Numbered from the stretch's first letter, positions 1 through 9,686 are shown. The stretch: 64,000 nt of DNA from Leucobacter aridicollis (GCF_024399335.1 NZ_CP075339.1:1240001-1304000), one strand, 5' to 3'. Program-made: numbers and translations. The notes: generated by a model from the sequence alone, not told the origin.

Positions 1-59
1 ACGGCGGAAACGACCGCGGGAATGACCGTGCTGACGGCAAGCGCAAGCCGCGCTGGTAA
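1..59 (+). CDS. 3' end of a truncated upstream gene
   Basis: The reading frame starting at base 3 is open from the window edge and stops with TAA at 57-59, giving a C-terminus rich in Gly, Asn, Asp, Arg and Lys and ending in KRKPRW. Such tails occur on actinobacterial DEAD-box RNA helicases and other RNA-binding proteins, but 18 residues cannot identify the protein. A strong terminator follows directly, which supports this being a real gene end. Frame 1 is also open to a stop at 61-63, so the choice of frame is only moderately supported. Confidence 0.4.
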   Translation, partial: GGNDRGNDRADGKRKPRW

Positions 60-84
60 CTAGCGCAGGCGTAGGTAGCGTAGA

Positions 85-128
85 TGAGGAGGGCCTCCCG
101 GGACAATCGTCCCGGGAGGCCCTCCTCA
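85..128. terminator. Bidirectional hairpin terminator
   Basis: Perfect 20-bp inverted repeat (85-104 and 109-128) with a 4-nt loop. It lies between a plus-strand gene end and the end of the minus-strand aldehyde dehydrogenase, so it probably stops transcription from both sides. Confidence 0.9.
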
Positions 129-151
129 ATTGTGTGGGGCGCGCCGACGGG

Positions 152-1564
152 TTAGCCGCTGATGACGTGCGGCTCAGCGACGGCCTTCAAACCGAGCACG
201 CCAAACTCCCTGCCGTAGCCCGACTGCTTTGCCCCGCCGAACGGGATCATCGGGTGCAGGCCGCCGTGCGAGTTGATCCAGGTCGTGCCAGCCTCGAGCC
301 GTGCCGCGACCTCGAGCGCCTTGGCGCGGTCAGACGACCAGACGGAGGAGCCGAGGCCAACCTCGAGTTCGTTCGCGAGCGCGACAGCCTCATCGACATC
401 GGAGTACCGGATGATTGGCAGTGCGGGGCCGAACTGCTCCTCGAGCACGAGTTCTTGGTGGGCATCGATGTCGGCGATGAGCGTCGCCGGGTAGAAGTTG
501 CCGACGGCCTCACGGTCTGGGTTCCCGCCGAGCACAACCCGCGCGCCCGAGGCCTTCGCCGATTCGACGAGCCTGTCGACGATGTCGAACTGCGCACGGT
601 TCTGTAGCGGCCCGAGCACGTTCTGTTCGTCGAGTCCCACACCCATTGGCACAGCCGCGGCCACCGCCGCAAGCTCCTCGACGACAGCGTCGTACACCGA
701 GTCGTGCACGTACAGGCGCTTGAGCGCGGCACATGTCTGGCCAGTGTTGATGAACGCGCCCCAGAATAGATCCTCAGCGATCGCCTTCGGATCTACGTCG
801 GGCAACACGATCCCCGCGTCGTTTCCGCCGAGCTCGAGCGTGAGCCGCGTCACGTTCGGGGCCGAGGCTTCGATGATGCGCTTGCCGACCGGGGTGGACC
901 CAGTGAACATGATCTTGCCAATCTTCGGGCTGCGCGTGAGCGCGTCGCCGACGGTGCGGCCCGGGCCCGGCACGATGTTCAGTACGCCTTTCGGGAGCAC
1001 TGTGTTCATCACGTGCACGAGCGCGAGCACGGAGAGGGTCGTTGTCTCCGCTGGCTTCAGCACGACAGTGTTGCCCATGCGCAGCGATGGGGCGATCTGC
1101 CAGATCGAGATCATCATCGGCCAGTTCCATGGCGAGATCGCGCCGACGACGCCGATCGGGCGGTAGTGCAGTTCGGCGTAGCCCGACTCGTCATCCACGA
1201 CAACCTCGACGGGGAGCGGGGTGTCGGCTGCGGCCCGCGTCCACGCGACGCAGCCGCCGACCTCGAACCTCGCGTTCGGGCCGTTCAGCGGCTTGCCCTG
1301 CTCACGCGAGAGCAACTCGGCGAGCGGCTCAGCGTGGGCTTCGATTGCGTCGGCCGCGCGGTTCAGCATCTCGCTCCGCGCCTCGTGGCCGAGCGTTGCC
1401 CATTCTCGTTGGGCCTTCTCTGCCGTGTCAATCGCCGCTTCGAGCGCTGCGACGTCGCTCACCGGCGCCTGCCCGATGACCGCGTCGGTCGCTGGATCGC
1501 GAACCTCGCGGCTGTCGCCGCTGTTCGCGGTCACGGCGGCGAGTAGCTCTTCGTAGCTCAACAT
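152..1564 (-). CDS. NAD(P)-dependent aldehyde dehydrogenase (phenylacetaldehyde dehydrogenase-like)
   Basis: Cytosolic aldehyde dehydrogenase of about 470 residues, the usual family length. Visible family motifs: SPWNWP with Asn147, VVLKPAE with the cofactor-binding Lys170, FTGSTPVGK, LELGG with general base Glu244, and NTGQTC with catalytic Cys278. The start at 1564 (MLSYEEL) is chosen over a longer open frame because a GGAG Shine-Dalgarno lies 7 nt upstream and family similarity begins there. It sits 61 nt downstream of a copper amine oxidase on the same strand, so the likely substrate is the aldehyde that enzyme makes (phenylacetaldehyde, 4-hydroxyphenylacetaldehyde or a similar aldehyde), oxidised to the acid. 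The substrate is inferred from context; the enzyme family is secure. Confidence 0.92.
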   Translation of the reverse strand: MLSYEELLAAVTANSGDSREVRDPATDAVIGQAPVSDVAALEAAIDTAEKAQREWATLGHEARSEMLNRAADAIEAHAEPLAELLSREQGKPLNGPNARFEVGGCVAWTRAAADTPLPVEVVVDDESGYAELHYRPIGVVGAISPWNWPMMISIWQIAPSLRMGNTVVLKPAETTTLSVLALVHVMNTVLPKGVLNIVPGPGRTVGDALTRSPKIGKIMFTGSTPVGKRIIEASAPNVTRLTLELGGNDAGIVLPDVDPKAIAEDLFWGAFINTGQTCAALKRLYVHDSVYDAVVEELAAVAAAVPMGVGLDEQNVLGPLQNRAQFDIVDRLVESAKASGARVVLGGNPDREAVGNFYPATLIADIDAHQELVLEEQFGPALPIIRYSDVDEAVALANELEVGLGSSVWSSDRAKALEVAARLEAGTTWINSHGGLHPMIPFGGAKQSGYGREFGVLGLKAVAEPHVISG

Positions 1565-1625
1565 GTGGGTTCTCCATCTGTGAAGGGGTGAGTAAAAGTC
1601 GACGTTGGAGCGTGGTGGTACGCCG

Positions 1626-3734
1626 CTACGCGCGCGGCCGTCCGCACGCACAGGCCGCGCCGCCGCAACGGCATGACCCGCCTGCGCAGCAGCCGCATCC
1701 ACCGCCAGCGCAGCACCCGCCTGCGGCCCCGGCGCTGGGCCCGGAGTCGCCCGCGCAGGAGGCGCCGGCGCGAGCGTCTTCCGGGAGGTTCATCGCTGGG
1801 TTTTGGTCGAGGAACCCGTGCGGCTTGAACCAGAAGCCCGAGTAGTCAACCGGCATGATCGGCCAGTCTTCGGTGCGGGGAATGTGCGTCGGCCCGAACG
1901 AGTGCCAGAGCACGATGTCTTCGCCGTCGAGCGATCTGTCTGCCGCTGTCCACGCGGGAAGCCCGGCGCCCGGCTCGTGCGCGTTGGGGTAGAAGCCTGC
2001 AGGGTAAAGCTCTTCGGCGTCGTACTGCGTGCCCCACAGGTGCTTCGTCGCGAACGCCGCGCGCCCGTGCACGGTCGCCTCTGGCTGCGCCGCGAGCAGC
2101 ATCTTTCCCTCGGGGATCAGCCAGTACGCGGTCGGCTTACCAACGTAGTTTGTGCGGTGAGCGGAGCGCACCTCCCATACCCGCGATGACAGCCCGTTAG
2201 CGATCCGCTGCGCCTCAAGCTCGCTCGTGAGCTGCGTGTTCGTCCAGGTGAACGCGTTGCCATATGGATTCTCGGGGCCCGTCGGAATCCCTGCCGCCTC
2301 GATCTCGTGCAGCGTGTTGTCCTCGCCGTCGATTGCGACATCGAGTCGCGCGCAGAAAATGTGCTGGTGCACGGGCGTGAAGATGCCTGGCGCGATCTCG
2401 GGACCGTGCGGATTCTCGCTGCCAGGGATCCCGGCGCCGGCGAACACGATGCCTGTGGCCTTCGCTTCCATCTGGATCGAGCCGTCGAGGTAGAAGTACC
2501 AGAAGAACCCGTAGTCGTAGTTGCCGATTGTGGTGAAGTAACTCACGACGAGCCTGCGGCTGCGCCGTGTTTCGGCGTTGCCCGCGAGGTCTGTGTGCTT
2601 CCAGAGGATGCCGTAGTCCTCTTCGTGCATGCAGACGGCCTGCGGTATGACGACTGGGTTGCCGTGGTCGTCTGGGACGAACGCGTCGAAGTAGTGGATG
2701 ACGCCGAGGCAGTCGCATCCGAGCGCGAGCGAGTTCGCGTTCTTGCCGAGCAGGTATTCACCCGCGTCGAAGTAGCTGATCCAGTGCCGGCTCACCGACG
2801 TGTCGCCGTACGGCACGACCATCTCGGGCACGCTTGCGCGGGTCGCGACCGAGCGATCCTCATCGCCGTCTCGCCACGTGAGCTGGTTGAGCACGAGGCC
2901 TTCCTGCTGGTTGAAACCGACGCGGAACTTCCAGTTCTCCCACTGCACCAGGCTGCCGTCGACGGAGAACGACGGGCCCTCGGGCTGGGTGATCTCGATC
3001 GGCTTGAGAGAGGTGCGCACCGGGCCCTGCACGTCGAGCGTGTAGTTGCCGTGCTGCTCGGGGACGGGCACGTCGCCCTCGTCGTCGAGCCTGAAAACTC
3101 GCCGCTCGGTGAGGTCAACGTGCGCGACGAGGCCCTCGATCGGGTGCGCCCACGGGCTGTCGTTCTCGGAGAACCGCAGGTAGGTATGCGAGCGGACGAT
3201 TCGCTTGCCGACCTCGTCCTCGCGGCCGAAGAAGCCTGGGGCGAGCGGCGAGCAGAACGCGAGCTCAATGTGCTCCTCGAGCCCTCGGCGGCGCATCGCA
3301 GCCTGCCATTCGGGGGAGGCTTTCACGATGTCGGCCGCGTCATCGTATTCCTCGAAGAGGTACTGCGGCTGCCCGTAGGGTGCCTCGCCGTTCGGAATCA
3401 CGGTGAGCGAGTCGACCTCGCCGCGAGTCACCGAAACGATCGCCTCCGACGCGACCCCCGTCGAGCGTTCGAGGAGCGTTACCCTGATCCTGCGATCCAT
3501 CGGGTCGCCCGTGCGCCACGAGGCGAGTGCGTCTTTCGCGGGATCTACGGGGAGCATCCTGGGCACCCGTGTGTGCTCGGAGAAGTGGCCGGCATCGACG
3601 AGGATCGCGCGCGCCGCGGCGATCTCGTCGCCGGTGAGCGGGTCGAGCGGGTGCCGCACCTCGGTGGGCGTCGTGATCCGCTTGCCGTGCGTGTGCGTGA
3701 CATCGGGGGCATGAATGCCTGGAACGTGCGTCAT
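1626..3734 (-). CDS. Copper-containing primary-amine oxidase with Cys-rich C-terminal tail
   Basis: Topaquinone/copper amine oxidase: oxidises a primary amine to an aldehyde, releasing ammonia and H2O2. The N-Y-D motif (405-407) marks Tyr406 as the topaquinone precursor. Asp323 in YFDAGEY is the probable catalytic base, and His456, His458 and His617 are the expected Cu ligands. The body (about 1-655) matches the Arthrobacter-type enzymes of about 640 residues. The unusual part is the last 46 residues: almost only Gly, Ala and Cys, with ten Cys (660, 674, 675, 680, 682, 683, 688, 690, 695, 697). It is followed by an aldehyde dehydrogenase and preceded by an AraC-type regulator, as in the tynA-feaB-feaR system for phenylethylamine/tyramine. 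No signal peptide is seen. The actual amine is not determinable from sequence. Confidence 0.93.
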   Translation of the reverse strand: MTHVPGIHAPDVTHTHGKRITTPTEVRHPLDPLTGDEIAAARAILVDAGHFSEHTRVPRMLPVDPAKDALASWRTGDPMDRRIRVTLLERSTGVASEAIVSVTRGEVDSLTVIPNGEAPYGQPQYLFEEYDDAADIVKASPEWQAAMRRRGLEEHIELAFCSPLAPGFFGREDEVGKRIVRSHTYLRFSENDSPWAHPIEGLVAHVDLTERRVFRLDDEGDVPVPEQHGNYTLDVQGPVRTSLKPIEITQPEGPSFSVDGSLVQWENWKFRVGFNQQEGLVLNQLTWRDGDEDRSVATRASVPEMVVPYGDTSVSRHWISYFDAGEYLLGKNANSLALGCDCLGVIHYFDAFVPDDHGNPVVIPQAVCMHEEDYGILWKHTDLAGNAETRRSRRLVVSYFTTIGNYDYGFFWYFYLDGSIQMEAKATGIVFAGAGIPGSENPHGPEIAPGIFTPVHQHIFCARLDVAIDGEDNTLHEIEAAGIPTGPENPYGNAFTWTNTQLTSELEAQRIANGLSSRVWEVRSAHRTNYVGKPTAYWLIPEGKMLLAAQPEATVHGRAAFATKHLWGTQYDAEELYPAGFYPNAHEPGAGLPAWTAADRSLDGEDIVLWHSFGPTHIPRTEDWPIMPVDYSGFWFKPHGFLDQNPAMNLPEDARAGASCAGDSGPSAGAAGGCCAGGGCGCCAGGSCRCGGAACACGRPRA

Positions 3735-3855
3735 TGAAACCGTCCTTGTCGCCGTTGAGGGAGTGAACTCACCTCAGTATCGCAACGGGCCGCTTCGTTG
3801 GCTTGGACGTGGGCGCAGCCACGTTGACGGGCGGTGATCGAAGTCACGCCCAAGG

Positions 3856-4791
3856 CTAGACGCCGCGAAACTCCCGCGGCGAGACTCCGTGGGCCGCCTT
3901 GAATACCCGGCTGAAGTGCGCGGCGTCGCTGAACCCCCACCTCGTCGCAATGGCTGCGACGGTGCGATCGGACAGTGCCGGATCGCGGAGGTCTGCGCGG
4001 GAACGCTCGAGCCTGCGTTCCCTGATCCAGCTCGAAACCGTCGTGTCTGCACTGCGAAACAAGACGTGGAGGTGGCGTTTTGAGATGTAGTGCGCGGCTG
4101 CGATCGACCCGGGCGATAGCTCGGGGGAGCCGAGGTTGTCGTCGATGTAGCCGCAGATGCGCTGCAGCAGCAGCTGGTGCGGGTCGCGCTGCTCTGGCGA
4201 GGCGGCAAGCACGTCGGCGAAGAGCGTGCCGAGCAAGTCGAGGCTCGTGTGCGCGAGTTTCGCCCTCACGCCCTCGGCGAGCGGGGTGAGCCTGGCGGGG
4301 AACTGCGACAGGTACGTCGAGACAATCGGCACGAGCCCAGGGTGCTCTTCGGCGAGCGGCGCCGCAATGAGCTGGTCGGTGAGCGATGCGGGCAGCTCGA
4401 GACGGTCTTTCGGGAACATGACGATCAGTGTTTTAAACTCGTCGGCGAACTCGAGCGTGTACGGGCGAGAGGTGTCGTAGATTGCGAGGTCACCCGGCCC
4501 GATGACGAGCTCCCGGCCATCCTGCACCAGGTGACCGGAGCCCGACAGCATGAGACTCACCTTGTAGAAACCGGAGCCACCGTCAGCGATACTCGCCGCG
4601 GTGCGTTCGACGATGTGCGGGAGCGCAGCGATCTCGGTGAACGCAATGCCGTCGGTGTCGAGCGATTCCATGCTCGCGCTGAATGGCGCGCCGCGGCGCT
4701 CTCGCTCCCTCGTGACCTCCAGTGGCACGAACGAACTCGAGACCATGCCCCGGAAAGCGCCGAGGCTTTCCAAGACGGTCAGCCCACTCAT
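3856..4791 (-). CDS. AraC-family transcriptional regulator (FeaR-like)
   Basis: About 311 residues: an N-terminal cupin-like AraC-binding domain (roughly 1-190, with the stretch IGPGDLAIYDTSRPY typical of FeaR-type sensors) and a C-terminal double helix-turn-helix (roughly 205-311) ending in WGFSDAAHFSRVFKAAHGVSPREFR. The start at 4791 (MSGL) gives the normal family length; an upstream ATG at 4857 would add 22 unrelated residues and neither has a convincing ribosome binding site. It lies 121 nt upstream of the amine oxidase on the same strand and presumably activates that gene and the aldehyde dehydrogenase in response to an amine or its aldehyde. FeaR plays this role in Escherichia coli; the function here is inferred. 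Confidence 0.88.
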   Translation of the reverse strand: MSGLTVLESLGAFRGMVSSSFVPLEVTRERERRGAPFSASMESLDTDGIAFTEIAALPHIVERTAASIADGGSGFYKVSLMLSGSGHLVQDGRELVIGPGDLAIYDTSRPYTLEFADEFKTLIVMFPKDRLELPASLTDQLIAAPLAEEHPGLVPIVSTYLSQFPARLTPLAEGVRAKLAHTSLDLLGTLFADVLAASPEQRDPHQLLLQRICGYIDDNLGSPELSPGSIAAAHYISKRHLHVLFRSADTTVSSWIRERRLERSRADLRDPALSDRTVAAIATRWGFSDAAHFSRVFKAAHGVSPREFRGV

Positions 4792-4870
4792 GGGGCACAG
4801 ACTACCCCGAAAATCTCGAAAGACCAGCCTGAGGTGTCGCGGAGTGCTCGACGGCACGCCGTTTCAGCGG

Positions 4871-6247
4871 TCACCCGTAGACAGCGCCGGGGTTGAGGAT
4901 GCCCTCGGGGTCGAGCGCGCGCTTGATGCGGCGGTTGAGCTCCATGGCGTCGGGCCCGAGGTAGTCCGCGAGCCAGGGTTGCTTCATTCTCCCGACGCCG
5001 TGTTCGCCGGTGATGGTTCCGCCGAGGCTGATTGCGAGCTCCATGATTTCGCCGAATGCGAGATCGGCGCGGGCGCACTGCGCCGGGTCGCTGGGGTCGG
5101 TCACGATGAGCGGGTGTGTGTTTCCGTCGCCAGCGTGGGCGACGACGGCGATCGGCACCTCGCGCCGGGTAGCGATCTCGCTGATGCCGGTGACCAGGTC
5201 GCCGAGCCTCGGAAGCGGCACCCCAACATCCTCAAGCAAGAGCGTGCCACGGCGCTCTACGGCAGGAATCGCAATTCGGCGTGCGATGGCGAACGCCTCG
5301 CCCTCCTCAGCATCGGATGTCGCGAAGCACTCCGACGCCCCGGCTGCGGTGCAAATTTCGTTCACGCGCTCGATGAGCGTTGCCGCGTGCTCGCCTGGCT
5401 CGTCGCACTGGACGACGAGCATAGCGGCGGCGTCGCGGTCGAGGCCCATCCTGGTCTCATCCTCGACCGCGTTCACGGTCTCCCGATCCATGAACTCAAG
5501 CATTGCTGGTCGCATCTCAGCGGTGATCCCGAGTACTGCCGAGGTCGCAGATGCGAGGGTGGGAAACGCTGCCACGAGCGTGGTGCGGGCCCCCTGCGCG
5601 GGGATGAGGCGCAGCGTCACCTCGGTGATAACGCCGAGCGTGCCCTCGCTCCCGACAAACAGCTTGGTGAGCGACAGTCCGGCAACGTCCTTGAGTCTGG
5701 GCCCGCCGAGCGTGACTGCTGTGCCGTCGGCGAGTACGACCGTCATTCCGAGCACATAGTCGGTCGTGACTCCGTACTTCACGCAGCACAGCCCTCCGGC
5801 GTTCGTCGCAACATTGCCGCCAATCGAGCAAAACTCGAACGACGAGGGATCCGGCGGGTACCAGAGCCCATGCGCCGCTGCCGCGGCCTTCACCTCAGCG
5901 TTGAGTGCGCCGGGCTCGGCGGTCGCGGTGCGCGTGGCCGTGTCGATCGTGACTGACCGCATCCGATCGAGTGAGAGCACAATGCCGCCTTCGACGGCGG
6001 AGCTTCCGCCAGACAAACCGGAGCCCGCGCCGCGTGGTACGACAGGCACGCCGGCCGCTCCGGCGATCCTGACCGCCTGCTGGACCTCCGTCGTCGTCGT
6101 CGCTCGAACGACGGCGAGCGGGACTCCGGCGTTCGGGTCCCGTGCGCGATCCCACCGGTAGGCCTCCATGGACGCTGGGTCGGTGACGAGCGATTCCGGC
6201 GGGAGCGCTGTCGCGAGGGCTGCGAGTGTGTCGGCTGCGTGCATCAT
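4871..6247 (-). CDS. FAD-linked oxidase, GlcD / D-2-hydroxyacid dehydrogenase family
   Basis: A 458-residue flavoprotein of the glycolate oxidase subunit D / D-lactate dehydrogenase family. The PCMH-type FAD domain is clear in the N-terminal half (PRGAGSGLSGGS, SIGGNVATNAGG, GSEGTLGVITEV), and the C-terminal domain ends with the typical GEHGVGRMK and LDPEGILNPG motifs. The start at 6247 (MMHAADTL) is preferred because GGAAGG lies 7 nt upstream; an ATG at 6262 overlaps that signal. It probably oxidises glycolate or another 2-hydroxyacid to the 2-oxoacid. Next to it are an IclR regulator and malate synthase G, which consumes glyoxylate, so glycolate is the most likely substrate. No glcE or iron-sulfur glcF partner is present, so the electron acceptor is unknown. 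Confidence 0.9.
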   Translation of the reverse strand: MMHAADTLAALATALPPESLVTDPASMEAYRWDRARDPNAGVPLAVVRATTTTEVQQAVRIAGAAGVPVVPRGAGSGLSGGSSAVEGGIVLSLDRMRSVTIDTATRTATAEPGALNAEVKAAAAAHGLWYPPDPSSFEFCSIGGNVATNAGGLCCVKYGVTTDYVLGMTVVLADGTAVTLGGPRLKDVAGLSLTKLFVGSEGTLGVITEVTLRLIPAQGARTTLVAAFPTLASATSAVLGITAEMRPAMLEFMDRETVNAVEDETRMGLDRDAAAMLVVQCDEPGEHAATLIERVNEICTAAGASECFATSDAEEGEAFAIARRIAIPAVERRGTLLLEDVGVPLPRLGDLVTGISEIATRREVPIAVVAHAGDGNTHPLIVTDPSDPAQCARADLAFGEIMELAISLGGTITGEHGVGRMKQPWLADYLGPDAMELNRRIKRALDPEGILNPGAVYG

Positions 6248-6347
6248 TGAACTGCCTTCCATCGTCGGACTCCGGTGTCCGTACCGGAGTGGGGCCGGTT
6301 GCGACGGGATGCTAGCAGGCCGCGGTGTGTGGCCGACCCCTTTCTGC

Positions 6348-7148
6348 CTAGCGCGCGCCCCCGCCGAGGCGGGCGGCTGCGCTCTGCAGCGCTGCGACTA
6401 CCTGCGGCACCATCTCGTCGGTGATTCGTGCGGCGGGGCCCGAGACTGAGAGCGCGGCTGGAGGGGTTGCGCCAGGCACGGCGACGGCAATGCAGCGGAC
6501 ACCGATCTCGCGCTCGCCGTCGTCGAGCGCGTAGCCGCGCCCACGGGTGTCTCGTAGCTCGCGGAGGATCTCGGTGACAGTCGTACGCGTTGTGGCCGTG
6601 TATTTCGGAAGTCCGGTGGCCTCGAGGATCGCACGCACCCGCGTCTCGCTCAACGTCGCAAGCATCGCCTTGCCGGCACCCGCCGCGTGTGGCAGAACCC
6701 GGCGGCCGACCTCGGTGAACATTCGCATCTGGTGCCGCGAGGGTTGCTGGGCGACGTACACGGCGTTCGTGCCGTCGAGCACGACAAGGTTTGCCGTCTC
6801 CTGCGAGAGCTCTTCGAGCTCGCGAAGCATGGGCTGCGCGCGCACCGCGAGCTCGGGCGCAGCCCGGTTGCCGAGCGCAATGAGGCCCGGCCCGAGGCCA
6901 TACTCTCGCCCGGCAGTCTGGCGGGTGTAACCGAGCTCTTGCATGGTCTTCAAGAGCCGGTGGGCGGTGGGCTGAGCGAGCCCTGTGCGCTCGGCAAGTC
7001 GCTGCAGTGACATGGGCTCGGATTGCGCCGCGAGGGCCTCGAGGAGCGCGAAGGCGCGCGCAACTGACTGGACTTGGCCGGGCGGCGCCGTGTCGCGCTG
7101 CGCCGCTTCAACTTCGGGTTCTCCGATGCGTTTCTCCACGAATTCCAT
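6348..7148 (-). CDS. IclR-family transcriptional regulator (glycolate/glyoxylate module)
   Basis: A 266-residue IclR protein with an N-terminal winged helix-turn-helix (about 28-90, LQRLAERTGLAQPTAHRLLK) and a C-terminal effector domain (about 100-260) with the family stretch LPHAAGAGKAMLA and a C-terminal GVRCIAVAVPG segment. It is divergent from malate synthase G and followed 100 nt downstream by the GlcD-like flavoprotein, so it probably controls both in response to glyoxylate, glycolate or allantoin-type metabolites. The ATG at 7146-7148 has no visible ribosome binding site and is part of an inverted repeat, so the mRNA may be leaderless and autoregulated. A GTG three codons further in is a possible alternative start. 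Confidence 0.88.
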   Translation of the reverse strand: MEFVEKRIGEPEVEAAQRDTAPPGQVQSVARAFALLEALAAQSEPMSLQRLAERTGLAQPTAHRLLKTMQELGYTRQTAGREYGLGPGLIALGNRAAPELAVRAQPMLRELEELSQETANLVVLDGTNAVYVAQQPSRHQMRMFTEVGRRVLPHAAGAGKAMLATLSETRVRAILEATGLPKYTATTRTTVTEILRELRDTRGRGYALDDGEREIGVRCIAVAVPGATPPAALSVSGPAARITDEMVPQVVAALQSAAARLGGGAR

Positions 7149-7167
7149 AATACGGAATCAACATTCC
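7142..7167. promoter_or_regulatory. Probable IclR operator between regulator and malate synthase G
   Basis: Three alternating half-sites, ATTCC, GGAAT and ATTCC, at 7142-7146, 7154-7158 and 7163-7167, form two overlapping inverted repeats with 7- and 4-nt spacers. They cover the start codon of the IclR gene and the divergent promoter region, as expected for an autoregulated IclR-type switch. The assignment rests on symmetry and position only. Confidence 0.55.
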
Positions 7168-7243
7168 AAAACAACCCCGAAGCCCATATGGTTGGGACGG
7201 GGCAGCACTGCCCCTGACGCCGCCTACTGAGGAGAGCACCCCA

Positions 7244-9427
7244 ATGACCCCCACCGAAACCCGCGCAGGGCTCGCTGTCGCGACACCGATCGTCGAGTTC
7301 GCAGAGGAAGCGCTCGCCGCAGACCGAGCTTCGGGAGGCGCCATCACCGATAAAGCGTTCTGGGAGGGGGCTGCTGCGATCCTCGCTGACCTCACCCCCG
7401 AGAACGAGCGGCTGCTTGCCCGCCGTGACGAGCTTCAGGCCAAACTCGACGAGTATCACACCGCGAACCCGGGCCAGCCGGAGCCTGCGCAGTACCGGGC
7501 GTTTCTCACGGAGATTGGGTACGTCGAGCCGGAGCCGGCTGTTGTTACGGTGACCACTGACCGCGTTGACCCCGAGATCGCACGGCTCGCGGGCCCGCAG
7601 CTTGTCGTGCCGCTGCTCAATGCCCGGTTCGCGCTGAACGCGGTCAACGCGCGATGGGGGTCACTCTACGACGCCCTCTACGGCACCGACGCCATCTCGC
7701 GGGAGGGCGAGCTCGCCCCGGGCAACACCTACAACGCTGCCCGCGGGGCGGCCGTCATCGCTGAGGGGCGGCGGCTCCTCGACGCGCACGTTGCTCTCGC
7801 GAACGGCTCCCATGTCGACGCGACGGGGTACTCAGTCGTTGACGGTGCGCTCATCGTCACGCTGAAGGACGGCAGCCAGAGCGGGCTCGCAGATCCCGGG
7901 GCGTTCGCCGGATACCGGGGTGACGCGGCCGCGCCCGAGCGGGTACTCCTCACCCACAACGGGCTGCACATTGACATCGTCGTCGACCGAACGGGAACAA
8001 ACGGTGCGACCGACGCCGCAGGCATCGACGACATCGAGCTCGAATCTGCGCTCACCACCATCATGGACCTCGAAGACTCGGTCGCTGCTGTCGACGGCGA
8101 CGACAAGGCACTTGGATACCGCAACTGGCGCGGGCTGATGGATGGCACACTCGCCGAACAGGTATCGAAGGGTGGCGAAACGTTCACCCGCACCGCAAAC
8201 CCCGACCGTGAGTACACCGGCCCAAACGGTGAGGCGCTCGTGCTCCCCGGGCGGTCGCTGCTGTTCGTGCGAAACGTCGGGCACCTCATGCGCACCCCTG
8301 CGGCCCACGACGCGGCAGGCGCCGAGGTTTTCGAAGGGATCCTCGATGCGATCATGACAGCTGTCGGATCGCTCGCCGAGCTGCGCGGGTCGGCGAAGGG
8401 GCGCAACTCGCGTGCAGGCTCGATGTACATCGTGAAGCCGAAAATGCACGGCTCCGCCGAGGTTGCGTTCGCCGCGAAGCTGTTTGGCAGGGTCGAAGAG
8501 CTTCTGGGCCTGCCGGCGAACACCCTGAAAATCGGCATTATGGACGAAGAACGCCGAACCTCGGCAAACCTCGCAGCCTGCATCGCCGCCGCACGTGAGC
8601 GGGTCGTGTTCATCAACACGGGCTTCCTTGACCGCACCGGCGACGAGATCCACACGTCCATGCGGGCGGGTGCAATGTTGCCGAAGGGCGCCATCCGCGA
8701 GCAGCCCTGGCTGCCGACCTACGAGGCACGAAACGTCGCCATCGGCGTCGACTGCGGCCTCGATGGGCGGGCCCAGATCGGCAAGGGAATGTGGGCGATG
8801 CCAGACCTCATGGCGGCAATGCTCGACCAGAAGATCGGGCACGTTCGCGCCGGCGCGTCGACTGCGTGGGTGCCGTCGCCAACGGCGGCTACGCTGCACG
8901 CCCTGCACTACCACCAGCAGGACGCCTTCGTTGCGCGCCGCGGGCTACCCGCGCTCGCGGCAGACAGTCTTGAGACGCTGCTGACGATCCCGCTCGCCCC
9001 CGCTGGGGGGCTCACGCCAGAGATCGTTGCGACCGAAGTTGAGAACAACGTGCAGTCAATCCTCGGCTACGTTGTGCGCTGGATCGATCAGGGCGTCGGT
9101 TGCTCGAAGGTGCCGGACATTCACGATGTCGGGCTGATGGAGGATCGCGCGACGCTGCGAATCTCGAGCCAGCTGCTCGCGAACTGGCTGCTCCACGACG
9201 TCATCACTCCGGAGCAAGTAGACGCAGCGCTTGAGAGGTGCGCCGAGATCGTCGACAGGCAGAACGCCGCAGACGGTACGTACGAGCCCCTCGTGGGCGG
9301 CACGGGTACTGCCTACGAGGCTGCCCGCCGGCTTATTTTGGAGGGTGCGGCCCAGCCAAACGGGTACACGGAGCCGCTCCTGCACGCGCTGCGGCTGCGC
9401 AAGAAAGCTGAGCTCGCAGGCGCGTAG
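7244..9427 (+). CDS. glcB: Malate synthase G
   Basis: Condenses glyoxylate with acetyl-CoA to malate. The 727-residue length and sequence fit the monomeric G isoform (about 720-730 residues) rather than the shorter A form. Recognisable blocks include [33 protein letters not shown] and [21 protein letters not shown]; the last is typical of the active site surrounding the CoA channel. A GAGGAG ribosome binding site lies 8 nt before the ATG. It is divergent from an IclR regulator and ends at a strong terminator. With the adjacent GlcD-like oxidase it forms a two-step glycolate to malate route. Confidence 0.97.
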   Translation: MTPTETRAGLAVATPIVEFAEEALAADRASGGAITDKAFWEGAAAILADLTPENERLLARRDELQAKLDEYHTANPGQPEPAQYRAFLTEIGYVEPEPAVVTVTTDRVDPEIARLAGPQLVVPLLNARFALNAVNARWGSLYDALYGTDAISREGELAPGNTYNAARGAAVIAEGRRLLDAHVALANGSHVDATGYSVVDGALIVTLKDGSQSGLADPGAFAGYRGDAAAPERVLLTHNGLHIDIVVDRTGTNGATDAAGIDDIELESALTTIMDLEDSVAAVDGDDKALGYRNWRGLMDGTLAEQVSKGGETFTRTANPDREYTGPNGEALVLPGRSLLFVRNVGHLMRTPAAHDAAGAEVFEGILDAIMTAVGSLAELRGSAKGRNSRAGSMYIVKPKMHGSAEVAFAAKLFGRVEELLGLPANTLKIGIMDEERRTSANLAACIAAARERVVFINTGFLDRTGDEIHTSMRAGAMLPKGAIREQPWLPTYEARNVAIGVDCGLDGRAQIGKGMWAMPDLMAAMLDQKIGHVRAGASTAWVPSPTAATLHALHYHQQDAFVARRGLPALAADSLETLLTIPLAPAGGLTPEIVATEVENNVQSILGYVVRWIDQGVGCSKVPDIHDVGLMEDRATLRISSQLLANWLLHDVITPEQVDAALERCAEIVDRQNAADGTYEPLVGGTGTAYEAARRLILEGAAQPNGYTEPLLHALRLRKKAELAGA

Positions 9428-9451
9428 CTTCGAGGATTCTGACAATCTGTT

Positions 9452-9497
9452 CGCGGTTGCCCCGCACCCCTGGTTTTCGGGGTGCGGGGCAACCGCG
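9452..9497. terminator. Hairpin terminator after malate synthase G
   Basis: Perfect 19-bp inverted repeat (9452-9470 and 9479-9497) with an 8-nt T-rich loop, 24 nt after the glcB stop codon. The remaining bases up to 9686 show no credible gene. Confidence 0.9.
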
Positions 9498-9686
9498 TTC
9501 TGGTGGCGCTCGCTCGAAAGCGATTTTGAGCAGGCATTTTTGTGCGTGTCTCGTGGCGCGGCCTGAGCTGTGCGTGCTTGGTGGGCGCTGCGGTCGAGGC
9601 CGAATCGGGTGACTACGCATGTGGGTTAAGTGTGCTGCAGTGCGGCACACCGGCCGGGAATCATGTAGGGTGAACCTCGAGCTGTG

